NCBI RefSeq assembly: GCF_000317895.1
Contig: NC_019567.1
Span: forward strand, 372,001-436,000
Reading direction: 5' to 3'
DNA length: 64,000 nucleotides
From: Bdellovibrio bacteriovorus str. Tiberius
GTDB lineage: Bacteria; Bdellovibrionota; Bdellovibrionia; Bdellovibrionales; Bdellovibrionaceae
Shown here: one piece after another, positions 8,086-17,140 of the stretch
Numbering within the stretch: the first letter of the stretch is position 1
Layout of the letters: every line of letters begins with the position of its first letter
The notes under the pieces: generated by a model
The model's database searches: none
Seen by the model: the letters and a program-made list of their open reading frames with translations, nothing else
What the model was told of the DNA's origin: nothing
Translations under genes and position numbers: made by a program

Positions 8086-11000
8086 CTATCCCAGCGGCAG
8101 AATACGTTCAGCGCGGATATTGGTGATGACGCCCACTTTTTCAACCTGGCCGTGGATTTCCAGCAGCGATCTGGTGTAAATCGTGGTGCGGTCCTTTTGA
8201 TAGATCTCGGGGTGAATGACGATGTTCATAAAGCCGAATTCGTCTTCCAGCGTGATAAAACACATTCCTTTGGCGGTGGGCGGGCGCTGAGTGATGGCCA
8301 CCAGACCCGCAACCCGCACCTTGGTTTTTGTTTTCATGCGCTTCAGATCATCCGAAGAAAAATAAGGCACAAAACGTTTTTCGCGCAGAGCTTCGCTTTT
8401 ACTGTGCAGATAGGTTCTAAGTACCGACATCGGGTGGGATTCAACGGAATACCCCTTGCTGTCGTATTCGCGGCGCAGGCGGTCCCAGTTGGATTCAAAC
8501 GGCAGATGTTCAGGTTCATCCTCGTCTTCACCCAGTTCAAATTGCTCTTTGGGGTGCCCCCACAGGAAGCTTTGCTGATCAAGGCTTAAAGATTCCAGAT
8601 TCCAGATCAGTTCCCGCACATTGCCGTTGAAAGATTCAAAAGCACCGGCGGCGGCCAGTTTCAGCAGCATACTGCGGGGAAGCTGCGTGCGACGGATAAA
8701 ATCCGCCAGATCCTGATACAGACCTTCTGTTTTGCGACTGTCTTCAACCCGGCGAAGCAGCGTTTCGGGAATGCCATAGATAGATCTTAACCCCACACGC
8801 AATTGATCACCCGAGGCCGTTTTTTCAATAGTGTAGTCATAGTCAGATTTTTGCACGTCCAAGGGCGCCACCACCACGCCATTTCGCTGGGCTTCGGCGA
8901 TGATCGTGCGGGGCGCGTAAAAGCCCATGGGCTGACTGTTTAAAAGGCCGCAGGCAAACACATCCGGGTAATGACATTTCAGATAACAGCTGGCATAAGT
9001 TAAAAGAGCAAAGCTGGCCGAGTGACTTTCCGGGAAACCATAGTTGGCAAAACCTTCGATGGTTTTATAAATCTGATCGGCGTATTCACTGGAAATCCCG
9101 TGACTGGCAAATCCGGTGCGCAGGCGCTGCTCGATACCACCCATGGTGGCTTTGCGTTTCCACGCGGACGACATCACCCGGCGCAGTTCATCAGCTTCAC
9201 CCGGAGTAAAGTCCGCCACAGCGACCACCATCTTCATCACTTGTTCCTGAAATATGGGAACGCCCATGGTGTTTTTCAGAATCTCCTTTAAAGCGGGATG
9301 CGCATATTTGATTTCTTTCGGCGGATTCTGGCGCAGCTTCAGGAATGGATGCACCATGCCCCCTTGCAAGGGGCCGGGGCGGATCAGGGCGATTTCAATC
9401 ACCAGATCATAAAAGTTTTTGGGCTGCATGCGGGGCAAAGTGTTCATCTGCGCGCGGGACTCAATTTGAAAGACGCCGACAGTTTCCGCGCGGCAGATCA
9501 TGTCGTAAGTGAGTTTGTCATCGGCAGGCAAAGTGGCAAGGCTGTAGTCCTTGCCTTTCACATCACGCAAAAGATCAAAGCACTTGCGCAGACACGTCAG
9601 CATTCCCAGACTTAAAACGTCAATCTTCATCAGGCGCAGGAAGTCCACGTCGTCTTTGTTCCACTGAATGACATAGCGGCCGTTCATGGTGGCTTTTTCC
9701 ACGGGAACCATTTCAGTGATGGGATCCTGAGTGATCAGGAAGCCGCCACTGTGAATTCCCAGATGACGGGGGAATCCGTGCAGCTGCTGAGCCAGCGCCA
9801 TGAACATCTTCCACGGCCCCGGCTCCATGCCGAAATCCGCAGCCACCGCGGGATCCAGCAGGCGCTTCATGCCATCACGGCCCATGAACTTGATCATGGC
9901 ATTGATTTTTGCCAGCGGCATGCCGAACACCTTGGCTGTTTCACGAATGGCCATGCGGGAACGATAACGAATCACCGTGCACACCATGGCCGCGTGGCGT
10001 TCGTTGTATTTTTCATAGATGTGCTGAATCACTTCCTCGCGACGGCTGTGTTCAAAGTCGATATCAATATCCGGCGGTTCGCGCCTTTCACGTGACAGAA
10101 AACGTTCAAACAGCAGATTCATTTGCACCGGATCAATCGCGGTTAATCCCAGACAGAAACACACCACGGAATTGGCCGCCGAACCGCGGCCCTGATAAAG
10201 AATCCCTCTGGATGAAGCGAAATCACAGATCTCTTTCAGAGTCAGAAAGTAATCTTCGTACTGAAGATCTTTGATCAATTCCAACTCGTGCTCGATCTGT
10301 TTTAAGGTTTTGTCAGGAATCCCTTCAGGGTAGCGGTTTTCCGCGCCCTTCAATGTGAGGTGGTGCATGTGTTCGGTGGGAGTCATCCCCAAAGGCAAGC
10401 TGGATGCGGGATAGCGGTAACGTATCTCATTTAGTGAAAACGTCACATGTGCCGAGATCTCCACAGTTTTTTCCACAAGATCCAGGCGGTCTTGCCACAA
10501 CCACGAAATATCATCGAGGCTTTTTAAGCATCTCTCAGAATTCTGAATCAGTTTGTTTTTCGCCTCTGCCAAAGTGGTGTGATGAAGAGTGCAGGTCAGA
10601 ACATCAAACAAAGGTTTGCGTTCCGGACTGTGCATGAACGGGCGCTGGGTAACAAACAGACGCGCCTGGTATTTTTCTTCCAGCGCAAAGCCCTGTCGGC
10701 AGAATTCCTGGGATTCCCAGGTCAGATCCCGCCACAGCGGCAGATACAGGCGGTTGTCGAAAATCTTTTCAAGTTTTTCATAGCGTTCGTCCGTCCACGG
10801 CGGGATGGCCAGGCACAAAAGACCCTGATTGTATTTTTCAATCTGTTCCAGACTGAGTTTGGAAAAACCCTTGGCCGCCTGACGTTTTCCCAATGTCAGA
10901 ATTTCACACAGATGCGAATAACCCTGTTTGTTCATCGGGATCAGCACGACGGAGCTTTCATCGGTCAAAGTCAGCTCTGAACCAATCAGATAATGAAAGC

Positions 11001-11280
11001 CTTCCTTCACTTGCGGCGAAGCGGTGAACAAAGAAGGTGACTGAATGGTCTGAAAACCGCGGACCACGCCGTACAGGCCGTTCAGATCACACAGCGCCAT
11101 ACCGTCGTAACCGAACTCCACGGCTTGCGACACCATCTCTTCAGGACTGGAAGCCCCTTGCAGAAACGAAAAATTACTGCGACCCAGAAGTTCGACGAAG
11201 CCTTTGGCGCGCGGCCGGGGTTTGGCCGGCAGCCTGGAATTTTGTGAAGCAATCAAAGCTTTATTAGTCAAAGTACCCAT
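8086..11280 (-). CDS. dnaE2: Error-prone DNA polymerase DnaE2 (ImuC)
   Basis: 1064 residues, usual for DnaE2. Order: a degenerate PHP domain (ELLGRSNFSFLQGAS at 30-44, with the metal His of replicative DnaE lost), then the C-family polymerase core with GRGSAANS near 366 and the catalytic aspartates in PDIDIDF (403-409), then fingers, a helix-hairpin-helix region and a C-terminal OB fold (KVRVAGLVAITQRPP). Known to carry out translesion synthesis together with ImuA and ImuB after SOS induction. Its start overlaps the imuB end by 17 nt, so translation is probably coupled. Confidence 0.96.
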   Translation of the reverse strand: MGTLTNKALIASQNSRLPAKPRPRAKGFVELLGRSNFSFLQGASSPEEMVSQAVEFGYDGMALCDLNGLYGVVRGFQTIQSPSLFTASPQVKEGFHYLIGSELTLTDESSVVLIPMNKQGYSHLCEILTLGKRQAAKGFSKLSLEQIEKYNQGLLCLAIPPWTDERYEKLEKIFDNRLYLPLWRDLTWESQEFCRQGFALEEKYQARLFVTQRPFMHSPERKPLFDVLTCTLHHTTLAEAKNKLIQNSERCLKSLDDISWLWQDRLDLVEKTVEISAHVTFSLNEIRYRYPASSLPLGMTPTEHMHHLTLKGAENRYPEGIPDKTLKQIEHELELIKDLQYEDYFLTLKEICDFASSRGILYQGRGSAANSVVCFCLGLTAIDPVQMNLLFERFLSRERREPPDIDIDFEHSRREEVIQHIYEKYNERHAAMVCTVIRYRSRMAIRETAKVFGMPLAKINAMIKFMGRDGMKRLLDPAVAADFGMEPGPWKMFMALAQQLHGFPRHLGIHSGGFLITQDPITEMVPVEKATMNGRYVIQWNKDDVDFLRLMKIDVLSLGMLTCLRKCFDLLRDVKGKDYSLATLPADDKLTYDMICRAETVGVFQIESRAQMNTLPRMQPKNFYDLVIEIALIRPGPLQGGMVHPFLKLRQNPPKEIKYAHPALKEILKNTMGVPIFQEQVMKMVVAVADFTPGEADELRRVMSSAWKRKATMGGIEQRLRTGFASHGISSEYADQIYKTIEGFANYGFPESHSASFALLTYASCYLKCHYPDVFACGLLNSQPMGFYAPRTIIAEAQRNGVVVAPLDVQKSDYDYTIEKTASGDQLRVGLRSIYGIPETLLRRVEDSRKTEGLYQDLADFIRRTQLPRSMLLKLAAAGAFESFNGNVRELIWNLESLSLDQQSFLWGHPKEQFELGEDEDEPEHLPFESNWDRLRREYDSKGYSVESHPMSVLRTYLHSKSEALREKRFVPYFSSDDLKRMKTKTKVRVAGLVAITQRPPTAKGMCFITLEDEFGFMNIVIHPEIYQKDRTTIYTRSLLEIHGQVEKVGVITNIRAERILPLG

Positions 11281-12586
11281 GCAAGTAGACCTGTGAATTT
11301 ATGCGATCTTTGAAAACCCACAGCAGTTGACCTTGATGAGAGAGCGCAAAGTAATAATCTCTGTTTTTTAAATCCTGAACTGAAATTTGCCACCAGGCCG
11401 ATTCAATGCGTTCACTGGGAAGGGACGACACAAACCGAAGCTTTTGCACCTCGCCAGTGCTCAGGGCCTGTGGCTTTTCCAGCAGCAGGGACGGGCGCGG
11501 GCTGGAAGCCAGAGCTTTTGCATACACTGATTTGATTTGCAAAGCCTCGTCCTGTCTTTCCACCAGATCCTGAGGTTTAAAGTCCTCGGGCCAGTCGGTC
11601 ACCAGACGGAAACTTTGTTCGGGGAAGTGGCTGGCTTCCATTTGCAGAAAGCCCATTTCACACTGGGATTGTTTTGCAAAGCTGATCAGGCGGCGCCAGC
11701 GGTCCTCGGTGTTGTCCCGGGGTTCAAAGAAATCCAGCTGCTGGATTTTTTCCGGTACATCAAACAAAGTGATTTCAAATTCCCGGATCGGATTTTCCAG
11801 AACCTGCTGTTCTAGTTTCTTGAATAGCAGATCCTCGAACAATTCCTGATCGCGTGTCGGGCTGACGGGTTCAATCGAAAGATTGTAGTGTTTGTCCGAG
11901 TATTCACAGTGTAAAACCACATCCAGGCGCTGCGCATGACGGGCCAAGCCCTGCAGGCGCGCAAACAGAATGTCCAGATGAACCTTGAGCCGGTTCATTA
12001 GCAGGGGGGCGGAACCTAAGGGATCATCCAGGTAGCCATAGCCCACAAGAGGGTCGCGAGGCACAAGAGGTGAAATGACCTGAGAGTCCTGAGAATGCAG
12101 ACGATTCCAAAGTAAAACCCCAAAATCCCCCCAGCGTTCACGCAGTGAATTAAGACGAAAATTCAGAACACCTTCCAGCCCGTACACACCCAGGGTGTGG
12201 AAGAAGGCAATCATGTGCTCGACCGGTTTTTTCTGGGCCCACGGCGAAAGACCTTCAAGATCTTTCAGGGCATCCAGTCCCAGGCCTTTGAAGCTTTCCT
12301 GTTCTTTGCCGCGCAGACTGATATGCGACGGGCGCCATTTCGCCAGCATCTGTGCGCCGGCCGGAGTATCACCAATGGCAGCACTGGCATCCGGAGCAAA
12401 CTTGGCTGCGATTTCCAGCGCTTTTTCAAGGCAGCCCATTTCGCCGCCCATCAAGTGCTGGGTCGAACCAATGTCCACGAAGATATAGTGCGGGAAGCGG
12501 TACTGAACGCGCGGGTTCAGCACCAAAAAGGCCTCAGCTGAGGAGCTTTCTTGCGGTGTTTTTAAATTGATGCATAAAGTTCGCAT
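11264..12586 (-). CDS. imuB: ImuB, non-catalytic Y-family polymerase homologue
   Basis: 440 residues. It aligns with Y-family polymerases but the N-terminal catalytic acidic strip is gone: the first strand reads MRTLCINLKTP where active enzymes have an Asp-rich motif. A beta-clamp binding motif QLDFFEP lies near residue 285, and the C-terminus (SAWWQISVQDL to the end) matches the ImuB-specific tail. In other bacteria ImuB is the hub linking ImuA, DnaE2 and the clamp. It overlaps imuA by 53 nt upstream and dnaE2 by 17 nt downstream. Confidence 0.94.
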   Translation of the reverse strand: MRTLCINLKTPQESSSAEAFLVLNPRVQYRFPHYIFVDIGSTQHLMGGEMGCLEKALEIAAKFAPDASAAIGDTPAGAQMLAKWRPSHISLRGKEQESFKGLGLDALKDLEGLSPWAQKKPVEHMIAFFHTLGVYGLEGVLNFRLNSLRERWGDFGVLLWNRLHSQDSQVISPLVPRDPLVGYGYLDDPLGSAPLLMNRLKVHLDILFARLQGLARHAQRLDVVLHCEYSDKHYNLSIEPVSPTRDQELFEDLLFKKLEQQVLENPIREFEITLFDVPEKIQQLDFFEPRDNTEDRWRRLISFAKQSQCEMGFLQMEASHFPEQSFRLVTDWPEDFKPQDLVERQDEALQIKSVYAKALASSPRPSLLLEKPQALSTGEVQKLRFVSSLPSERIESAWWQISVQDLKNRDYYFALSHQGQLLWVFKDRINSQVYLHGYFD

Positions 12587-13190
12587 GAATCATACTCCCT
12601 GCCAGATTGAACGGCGTCGGACGGTGCAAGGCCCTTTGGATGGTGATAAAGTCGCGTTGAAAATGGATCATCAGACTGAACAGCGGGTTTACAAACTTGC
12701 TGGCTTTCTGATTCACAAAAACCAAAGCGACCTTGTGCAGACGACAAAGTCGTTTCAATTTTTGCAGCTGATGGTTTTTCAAAAACATCTCTTTCAGATT
12801 GCAGCCGATCACTTCAAACAGGGAACTGGTGATGAGTTCCTGCAGCAGCCAGAAAAGCTGTTCATTTTCTTTGGGCTCTTTGACCACCAGCAGTTTTTTC
12901 AGATTGATTTTGTAGTTGCTTAAATGAGCGGGGAAAAGCTGAGCATCCCCGTTGATCCATGCCGCCCACTTGTTTTGGGAATGCACGTTTTGAACGATGC
13001 GAATCCACAAGGAAGTGGCGCCGGTGCCGGGGGCCCCTTGCAACAGGCTGAGGTCGCCTTGCGGGACTCCTTTCCACAGCAGAAAGTCATCCAGGACATT
13101 CACGCCGGTGGAAAGGCCCGGCGGCGGTTGCAGTTGCTCGGCAGAAACAAAGGGGATGTTAGCCAGTTCGGGAAGGGCGAGGGTGCTCAT
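12534..13190 (-). CDS. imuA: ImuA, RecA-like partner of the SOS mutasome
   Basis: 218 residues from the ATG at 13190, which follows GGAGAG with a 6-nt spacer; the longer open frame lacks a ribosome site and would run through the promoter. It keeps a RecA-like ATP loop, LLQGAPGTGATSLWI, after GVNVLDDFLLWKGVPQGD. The rest is divergent, as is usual for ImuA. First gene of the cassette, directly behind a LexA box; the end overlaps imuB by 53 nt. Confidence 0.92.
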   Translation of the reverse strand: MSTLALPELANIPFVSAEQLQPPPGLSTGVNVLDDFLLWKGVPQGDLSLLQGAPGTGATSLWIRIVQNVHSQNKWAAWINGDAQLFPAHLSNYKINLKKLLVVKEPKENEQLFWLLQELITSSLFEVIGCNLKEMFLKNHQLQKLKRLCRLHKVALVFVNQKASKFVNPLFSLMIHFQRDFITIQRALHRPTPFNLAGSMIHANFMHQFKNTARKLLS

Positions 13191-13215
13191 TTGAAGCTCT
13201 CCATTTACATATAAA

Positions 13216-13226
13216 TTACTATGTAA
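13216..13226. promoter_or_regulatory. LexA box of the imuA-imuB-dnaE2 operon
   Basis: The sequence TTACTATGTAA is an exact TTAC-N3-GTAA palindrome, the LexA site I recall being reported for Bdellovibrio, where lexA and a dinP/dnaE cassette were the regulated genes. It abuts the -10 box and lies 25 nt before the imuA ATG, so bound repressor would block initiation. Half-matching TTACATATAA and TTATATGTAA flank it. Confidence 0.88.
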
Positions 13227-13256
13227 ATTATATGTAAGTAAAGAGGCTATTTTCAA
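13227..13256 (-). promoter_or_regulatory. Sigma70-type promoter of the imu operon
   Basis: On the minus strand, -35 TTGAAA (13251-13256) and -10 TATAAT (13227-13232) are separated by 18 nt, with the LexA box immediately downstream. The leader to the imuA ATG is about 30 nt. Confidence 0.75.
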
Positions 13257-13329
13257 ATATGGACCAAAGTTTGTGTTTCTTAAAAGACCCACAAAATCAA
13301 ATATTTAACTTATCTAAATTAGGACCTGA

Positions 13330-13974
13330 TTATTCTCGAAGCTCTTTCGGGGACGCCACTTTGCTTTGAATGAAGTATCTGATCCCGATGCTGGCGCCGT
13401 ACTGGTCGGCGTATTCGTTGGACTTTTTGGTCAGCGAGTACGAGTAGCGCCCTTCAGCCACGATCGTGAAACGTTCGCGGTTGATCAGCTCATACTGAAG
13501 AGCCAAATCCAGCCCGGTTTCAGTGGTGGAGCGAGCGGTGGTGCCCATGTCTTCTTCCGGCGTGAAGTCGTTGTGAAGCACGTCCACAAGTCCCATCGGA
13601 TAAGAGGTGTAAAGAGCCAGTGAAGTTGAAAAAGGTTCTGTCCACCAGCGACGGTATCCCATCGTGATGTGCATCAGCTGGGTTTTTTCTGCAACGGTTC
13701 GATTGCCGTCTTCACGGAAGTAAGTTTTGTTCATGTAGATTGCGGCGATTTCAAGACTGCCTTTGTTGTCGACATCCCCATTGGCCACCAAAGAAATCCC
13801 GGTGGTCATCTTGTTTTGTCCCTGCTCGTGGCCGTCATAATTGGTTTTGAAGAAATAGGGACTGAGGGTGGCCACGACGTTACCACGCTGAGGGATGTAG
13901 GCTTGGACTGATTTTGCAGCCAGCAGTGAGATACTCAGCGACAGGAAGCAAAGGATAAGTCTAAAATACTTCAT
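13330..13974 (-). CDS. Predicted outer-membrane beta-barrel protein, hypothetical
   Basis: 214 residues with a signal peptide cleaved after SVQA near residue 25. The rest alternates strands and tight turns with many aromatic residues (SPYFFKTNYDG, MGYRRWWTEPF, EGRYSYSLTKK) and ends with a strand, GIRYFIQS, and a charged tail. Likely a small beta-barrel. The ATG is only 16 bp from the GTG of the divergent gene and has no visible ribosome site, so the start is less sure than the frame. Confidence 0.75.
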   Translation of the reverse strand: MKYFRLILCFLSLSISLLAAKSVQAYIPQRGNVVATLSPYFFKTNYDGHEQGQNKMTTGISLVANGDVDNKGSLEIAAIYMNKTYFREDGNRTVAEKTQLMHITMGYRRWWTEPFSTSLALYTSYPMGLVDVLHNDFTPEEDMGTTARSTTETGLDLALQYELINRERFTIVAEGRYSYSLTKKSNEYADQYGASIGIRYFIQSKVASPKELRE

Positions 13975-13990
13975 GTTTGGAGACTAAAAC

Positions 13991-14965
13991 GTGAAGGGGA
14001 AAAAAGCACCAATATCTTTCGCGCGCAAAAGTGCTCTGGGGTCAGTGATGCTGGCCTTGGCCCTGTATTGCGGAAATGCGCGCGCAGAATACTCGGAAGC
14101 CGAGTCGGAATCCAAGGAAGGCAAATGGGAAAAGTCCTTCATCACCGGTAACGTCGCCATTTCTGAATGGTTTGACGGTTTGGCCGAAGGGGTGGACTTG
14201 TTTCTGGCCGGTCAGCAGTACACCACCAAACAGAATAAAACCGCGTTCCTGATAGAGCCGTCTTTTTATTATAACGAAAAAGAAGGTTACAACGATGCCT
14301 TCGGTTTCAATTTCAATTTGCGTCTTCCCAATGTGGAAGAATACTGGCAGATCACTTTTACCAGCTATGATGAAACCAAAGAGCGCGGTATTTCCCAGAC
14401 ATACCTTCGTCAGACTCCGCGCGAACGGGATTACGGGGCGACACTGGGATTCTTCCGCAAATTGGGGGATGTTAAAGCGTCTTTCCAGCCGCGCATTAGC
14501 TTTGCCGGCTCTTTTTTGATTTCCCACACGCTGACACTTGAAAGCGTCGTCGAGCGCGGCAAAAACTATCGGGTGAACCCAAAGCTGCAGTTTTATGCCG
14601 ATGCCGACAAGGGCACGGGGATCTTTCTGGCCTTCAACTTTGCCTTTCAGCTTTCCCAGCGCTTTAATCTGACTTTTGTGAATGAGGGTGACTATGAAGA
14701 CCGTGCCCATTTGTTCACGGTGACCAACGGTGTGGCCCTGGGGCACTGGTTCAGCAATCGATCGAATATCTCGTATAATATTTTTGTGACGTCAACAAAC
14801 CGGCCGAACTATCAGATGAAAAGCTATAATTTGGGCATTGCCTGGAGCCGCGTCCTGTACAAGAACATGCTGGATGTGCAGGTGATTCCCAATGTCGACT
14901 TTGCTGATCAGTACGACTATGTTCGCAATCCCGGCATCACGCTGAATTTCAATCTGAAGTTTTAA
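13991..14965 (+). CDS. Predicted outer-membrane beta-barrel protein, hypothetical
   Basis: 324 residues from a GTG that follows GGAG with an 8-nt spacer. Signal peptide to about residue 32 (YCGNARA). Strand-rich and aromatic throughout, ending GITLNFNLKF with the terminal Phe typical of BAM-inserted barrels. No enzyme motif seen. Divergent from the neighbouring barrel gene with just 16 bp between starts; its stop overlaps the convergent ogt stop by 4 nt. Confidence 0.78.
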   Translation: MKGKKAPISFARKSALGSVMLALALYCGNARAEYSEAESESKEGKWEKSFITGNVAISEWFDGLAEGVDLFLAGQQYTTKQNKTAFLIEPSFYYNEKEGYNDAFGFNFNLRLPNVEEYWQITFTSYDETKERGISQTYLRQTPRERDYGATLGFFRKLGDVKASFQPRISFAGSFLISHTLTLESVVERGKNYRVNPKLQFYADADKGTGIFLAFNFAFQLSQRFNLTFVNEGDYEDRAHLFTVTNGVALGHWFSNRSNISYNIFVTSTNRPNYQMKSYNLGIAWSRVLYKNMLDVQVIPNVDFADQYDYVRNPGITLNFNLKF

Positions 14966-15453
14966 AGCACGCCTTCTTTTATCAGCAGATATTCTTTCAC
15001 TTCCGGGCCCCAGTGATATTTCAAAAGATTGCTGCCTTTGCCGACCACGCGGTGGCAGGGAATCCAGTAGCTGATGGGGTTCTTACCGACGGCGGTGGCC
15101 ACAGCGCGAACTGCGGATCCTTTACGCAGTTTTTTAGCCAGCTCAGAATAAGTGACGGTTTTGCCTGCGGGTATTTTCAGAAGCTCCAGCCACACCTTCA
15201 TTTGGAATTCGGTGCCCTGAAGCTTGATTTGGTGCTGGGTTGTCCAGAAATTGCCATTGTTCCATTTGGCTGGTTGGAAAGAGCCAATGCGCACGCTGTA
15301 GAATTTCTCAATCAAAGAGGCCAGATCGCCTTCCACCAATTTTTTCCCGGCATTGTAGCTGCCCAGAAAAATCAGCTGATCGTCCTCGAAGGCCGCCAGC
15401 CATTCGCCAAATTCGGAAGGAACTTTGAAAATTTTGAATTCAAGGTCGGTCAT
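14962..15453 (-). CDS. ogt: Methylated-DNA-[protein]-cysteine S-methyltransferase
   Basis: 163 residues, usual for Ogt/MGMT. The active-site motif IPCHRVVG places the acceptor Cys at 133. The DNA-binding helix-turn-helix before it reads TVTYSELAKKL, and RAVATAVGKNP holds the arginine finger that flips out the base. Known role: direct reversal of O6-methylguanine, with suicide transfer of the alkyl group. No Ada regulatory domain is present. Confidence 0.94.
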   Translation of the reverse strand: MTDLEFKIFKVPSEFGEWLAAFEDDQLIFLGSYNAGKKLVEGDLASLIEKFYSVRIGSFQPAKWNNGNFWTTQHQIKLQGTEFQMKVWLELLKIPAGKTVTYSELAKKLRKGSAVRAVATAVGKNPISYWIPCHRVVGKGSNLLKYHWGPEVKEYLLIKEGVL

Positions 15454-15499
15454 CTGTCACCTCACAAAGAATGTGACAGATGTACCCTAGAAAGAATCC

Positions 15500-15919
15500 T
15501 TAAACAACCTCTTCAATCGCGATGCCCGTGCAGTAGCGAATATCAAAGGCCTTGTGTTTTCTTAGAAGCGGCACCGCCACGTCCTTTTCTTCGACGTTCA
15601 TGGTCACCAGGCACATCAGAATATGCCCACGGCGCAGTTCATCGTCGGCCTCGGTCAAAAAATGCCATTCGGCCGAGTCTGAAAACTTCACGAATTTTCG
15701 ATAGTACTTTTCCATCAGGTCGGCGTGGATTGAATCCAGGTCCACAGCTTCAACCCCATCATCGCCTTCAAAGACATTGATGTCGGCCTCATGAAAGCCG
15801 GCATTGACCAGCGCCGAAGCCGCTTTGCGAACGTCATCGGGATTGGAAAAAAAGGCCAGTGTATGGTGATTCAGAGAAGGCAAGCGGCTGGGGTGAGGCA
15901 GATGTTCAAGCTGACTCAT
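15500..15919 (-). CDS. Small cytoplasmic protein with ferredoxin-like fold, hypothetical
   Basis: 139 residues, no signal peptide. The pattern TLAFFSNPDDVRKAASALVNAGF and, later, GHILMCLVTM followed by VAVPLLRKHKAFDIRY resembles the beta-alpha-beta halves of general-stress 17M-like or DUF1269-like proteins, where an N-terminal strand-helix pair is followed by a strand and a helix that end in an HGA/KA-type turn. Function unknown. The ATG follows GAAGGAGG. Confidence 0.7.
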   Translation of the reverse strand: MSQLEHLPHPSRLPSLNHHTLAFFSNPDDVRKAASALVNAGFHEADINVFEGDDGVEAVDLDSIHADLMEKYYRKFVKFSDSAEWHFLTEADDELRRGHILMCLVTMNVEEKDVAVPLLRKHKAFDIRYCTGIAIEEVV

Positions 15920-16009
15920 GATTTCCTCCTTCGGCTATGATGTTTTTATTATAGTAAAAGGAAGGATCAAGGCCGACGCAAAAATCAATCTTTGCTGATT
16001 TGCAAATCA

Positions 16010-16031
16010 AGGCCGGACATTGCTCCGGCCT
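16010..16031 (-). terminator. Hairpin after the caspase-like gene, weak terminator
   Basis: AGGCCGGA (16010-16017) pairs exactly with TCCGGCCT (16024-16031) around a 6-nt loop, 10 nt past the stop. There is no T run on the gene's strand, so termination is uncertain. Confidence 0.45.
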
Positions 16032-16040
16032 GATGTGAGT

Positions 16041-17060
16041 TTATTCAAACATTCCATCCATGGTGATGTACTTCTGATTGCCACTGGTCATACGAATGGA
16101 CTGATAAAAGCTTTTTTGGCACTGACCGCGCAACAAAGCATCCACCGCGCCGATCATCGCGGTATAGACATAGTCCACGTTCAATACATCCATAGAACTG
16201 ATGACTCCGGAATTTGGCGCCACCGCCCGCGTGCGGCGCAGGAAATGGTCGCGGGAAGCGCAAGCCATCAGCCCAATCACCGGGGCCTGACGGGAAGAAT
16301 CCAGTGCATTTAGCATCTTGTTAAACCCAGGCCGCTTGGCTTTGTAATAGCCGCTGTAATTCAGCTTGTTTGTGCCGGGAAGAAAAACGGGAGGATAGAA
16401 ATCAGGTCCCCCGCCGTTACGGGCATGCCCAAAGTAAAAGACGGCGTCGGCTTCCCGCAAAGAACGCGTGAAAAAGTCATCCGCATAGCGAGATCTTTGA
16501 TTTTGAGTATCGCGGTATCTTCCCAGGTTTTCTGACAGAATTTCAGTCGCGGAAGAAAAGCGAATTTCCACACGGGCCAGGATCTTTTTTCCATGGATGG
16601 TGACTTCGCGAGTGAATAGTGAACTGTTCTGCGGATCTTTGCGGAAGCCGCAGAAGCGGGCCTTGCCGCCGCAAGAAGACGTCAAAAGATCTTTCAGGGC
16701 CTCGTAGGCACCGATGTCCAAGGAAGGACTGACGCCGTAACTGCGCCCGGCGTAATGCACGTTGCTTCCGGTTGTCCAGTCGAAGTAGCCGATGGCGATG
16801 CGAATATCCAAAGTGTTGTCATTGATAATGGTGCCATAGCGTTTGTAGCAGGCATTGCGCTGGGATGATTCCAGGGTTTTGGGATCATCCGTGCTTTTGT
16901 CTTCAAGCAGGGACAGATAACGCCATCCCATGGATGAAAAACTGGTTTCGTAAATGTAGCCGACATTTCGTTTTCCGAACCCCCAGCCTGCCAAAGATTC
17001 TTCAGCGAAGGCAAACAGGGCGGCAGTCAGCAGCAGTGCTGATGGCAAAATCATTTTCAT
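16041..17060 (-). CDS. Secreted caspase/CHAT-like (clan CD) protein, putative cysteine protease
   Basis: 339 residues. A signal peptide ends near residue 24 (ESLAG). The C-terminal half has the two motifs of caspase-fold enzymes in the right order and spacing: a hydrophobic strand ending in His (ADAVFYFGHARNGGG, His212) and, 55 residues on, a strand ending in Ala-Cys (PVIGLMACASRDHF, Cys267). This fits the His-Cys dyad of clan CD families (caspase, CHAT, C25). Whether it is active, and its cut site, are unknown. The ATG follows GGAGGGG. Export suggests action in the envelope or on prey. Confidence 0.72.
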   Translation of the reverse strand: MKMILPSALLLTAALFAFAEESLAGWGFGKRNVGYIYETSFSSMGWRYLSLLEDKSTDDPKTLESSQRNACYKRYGTIINDNTLDIRIAIGYFDWTTGSNVHYAGRSYGVSPSLDIGAYEALKDLLTSSCGGKARFCGFRKDPQNSSLFTREVTIHGKKILARVEIRFSSATEILSENLGRYRDTQNQRSRYADDFFTRSLREADAVFYFGHARNGGGPDFYPPVFLPGTNKLNYSGYYKAKRPGFNKMLNALDSSRQAPVIGLMACASRDHFLRRTRAVAPNSGVISSMDVLNVDYVYTAMIGAVDALLRGQCQKSFYQSIRMTSGNQKYITMDGMFE

Positions 17061-17140
17061 GGGTCCCCTCCAGGATTTCCAGAATAGAAAATGCGGCCGG
17101 ATTCAGCTACAAAAACCAAAGCTTGTTGTGTAAGTGCAAA

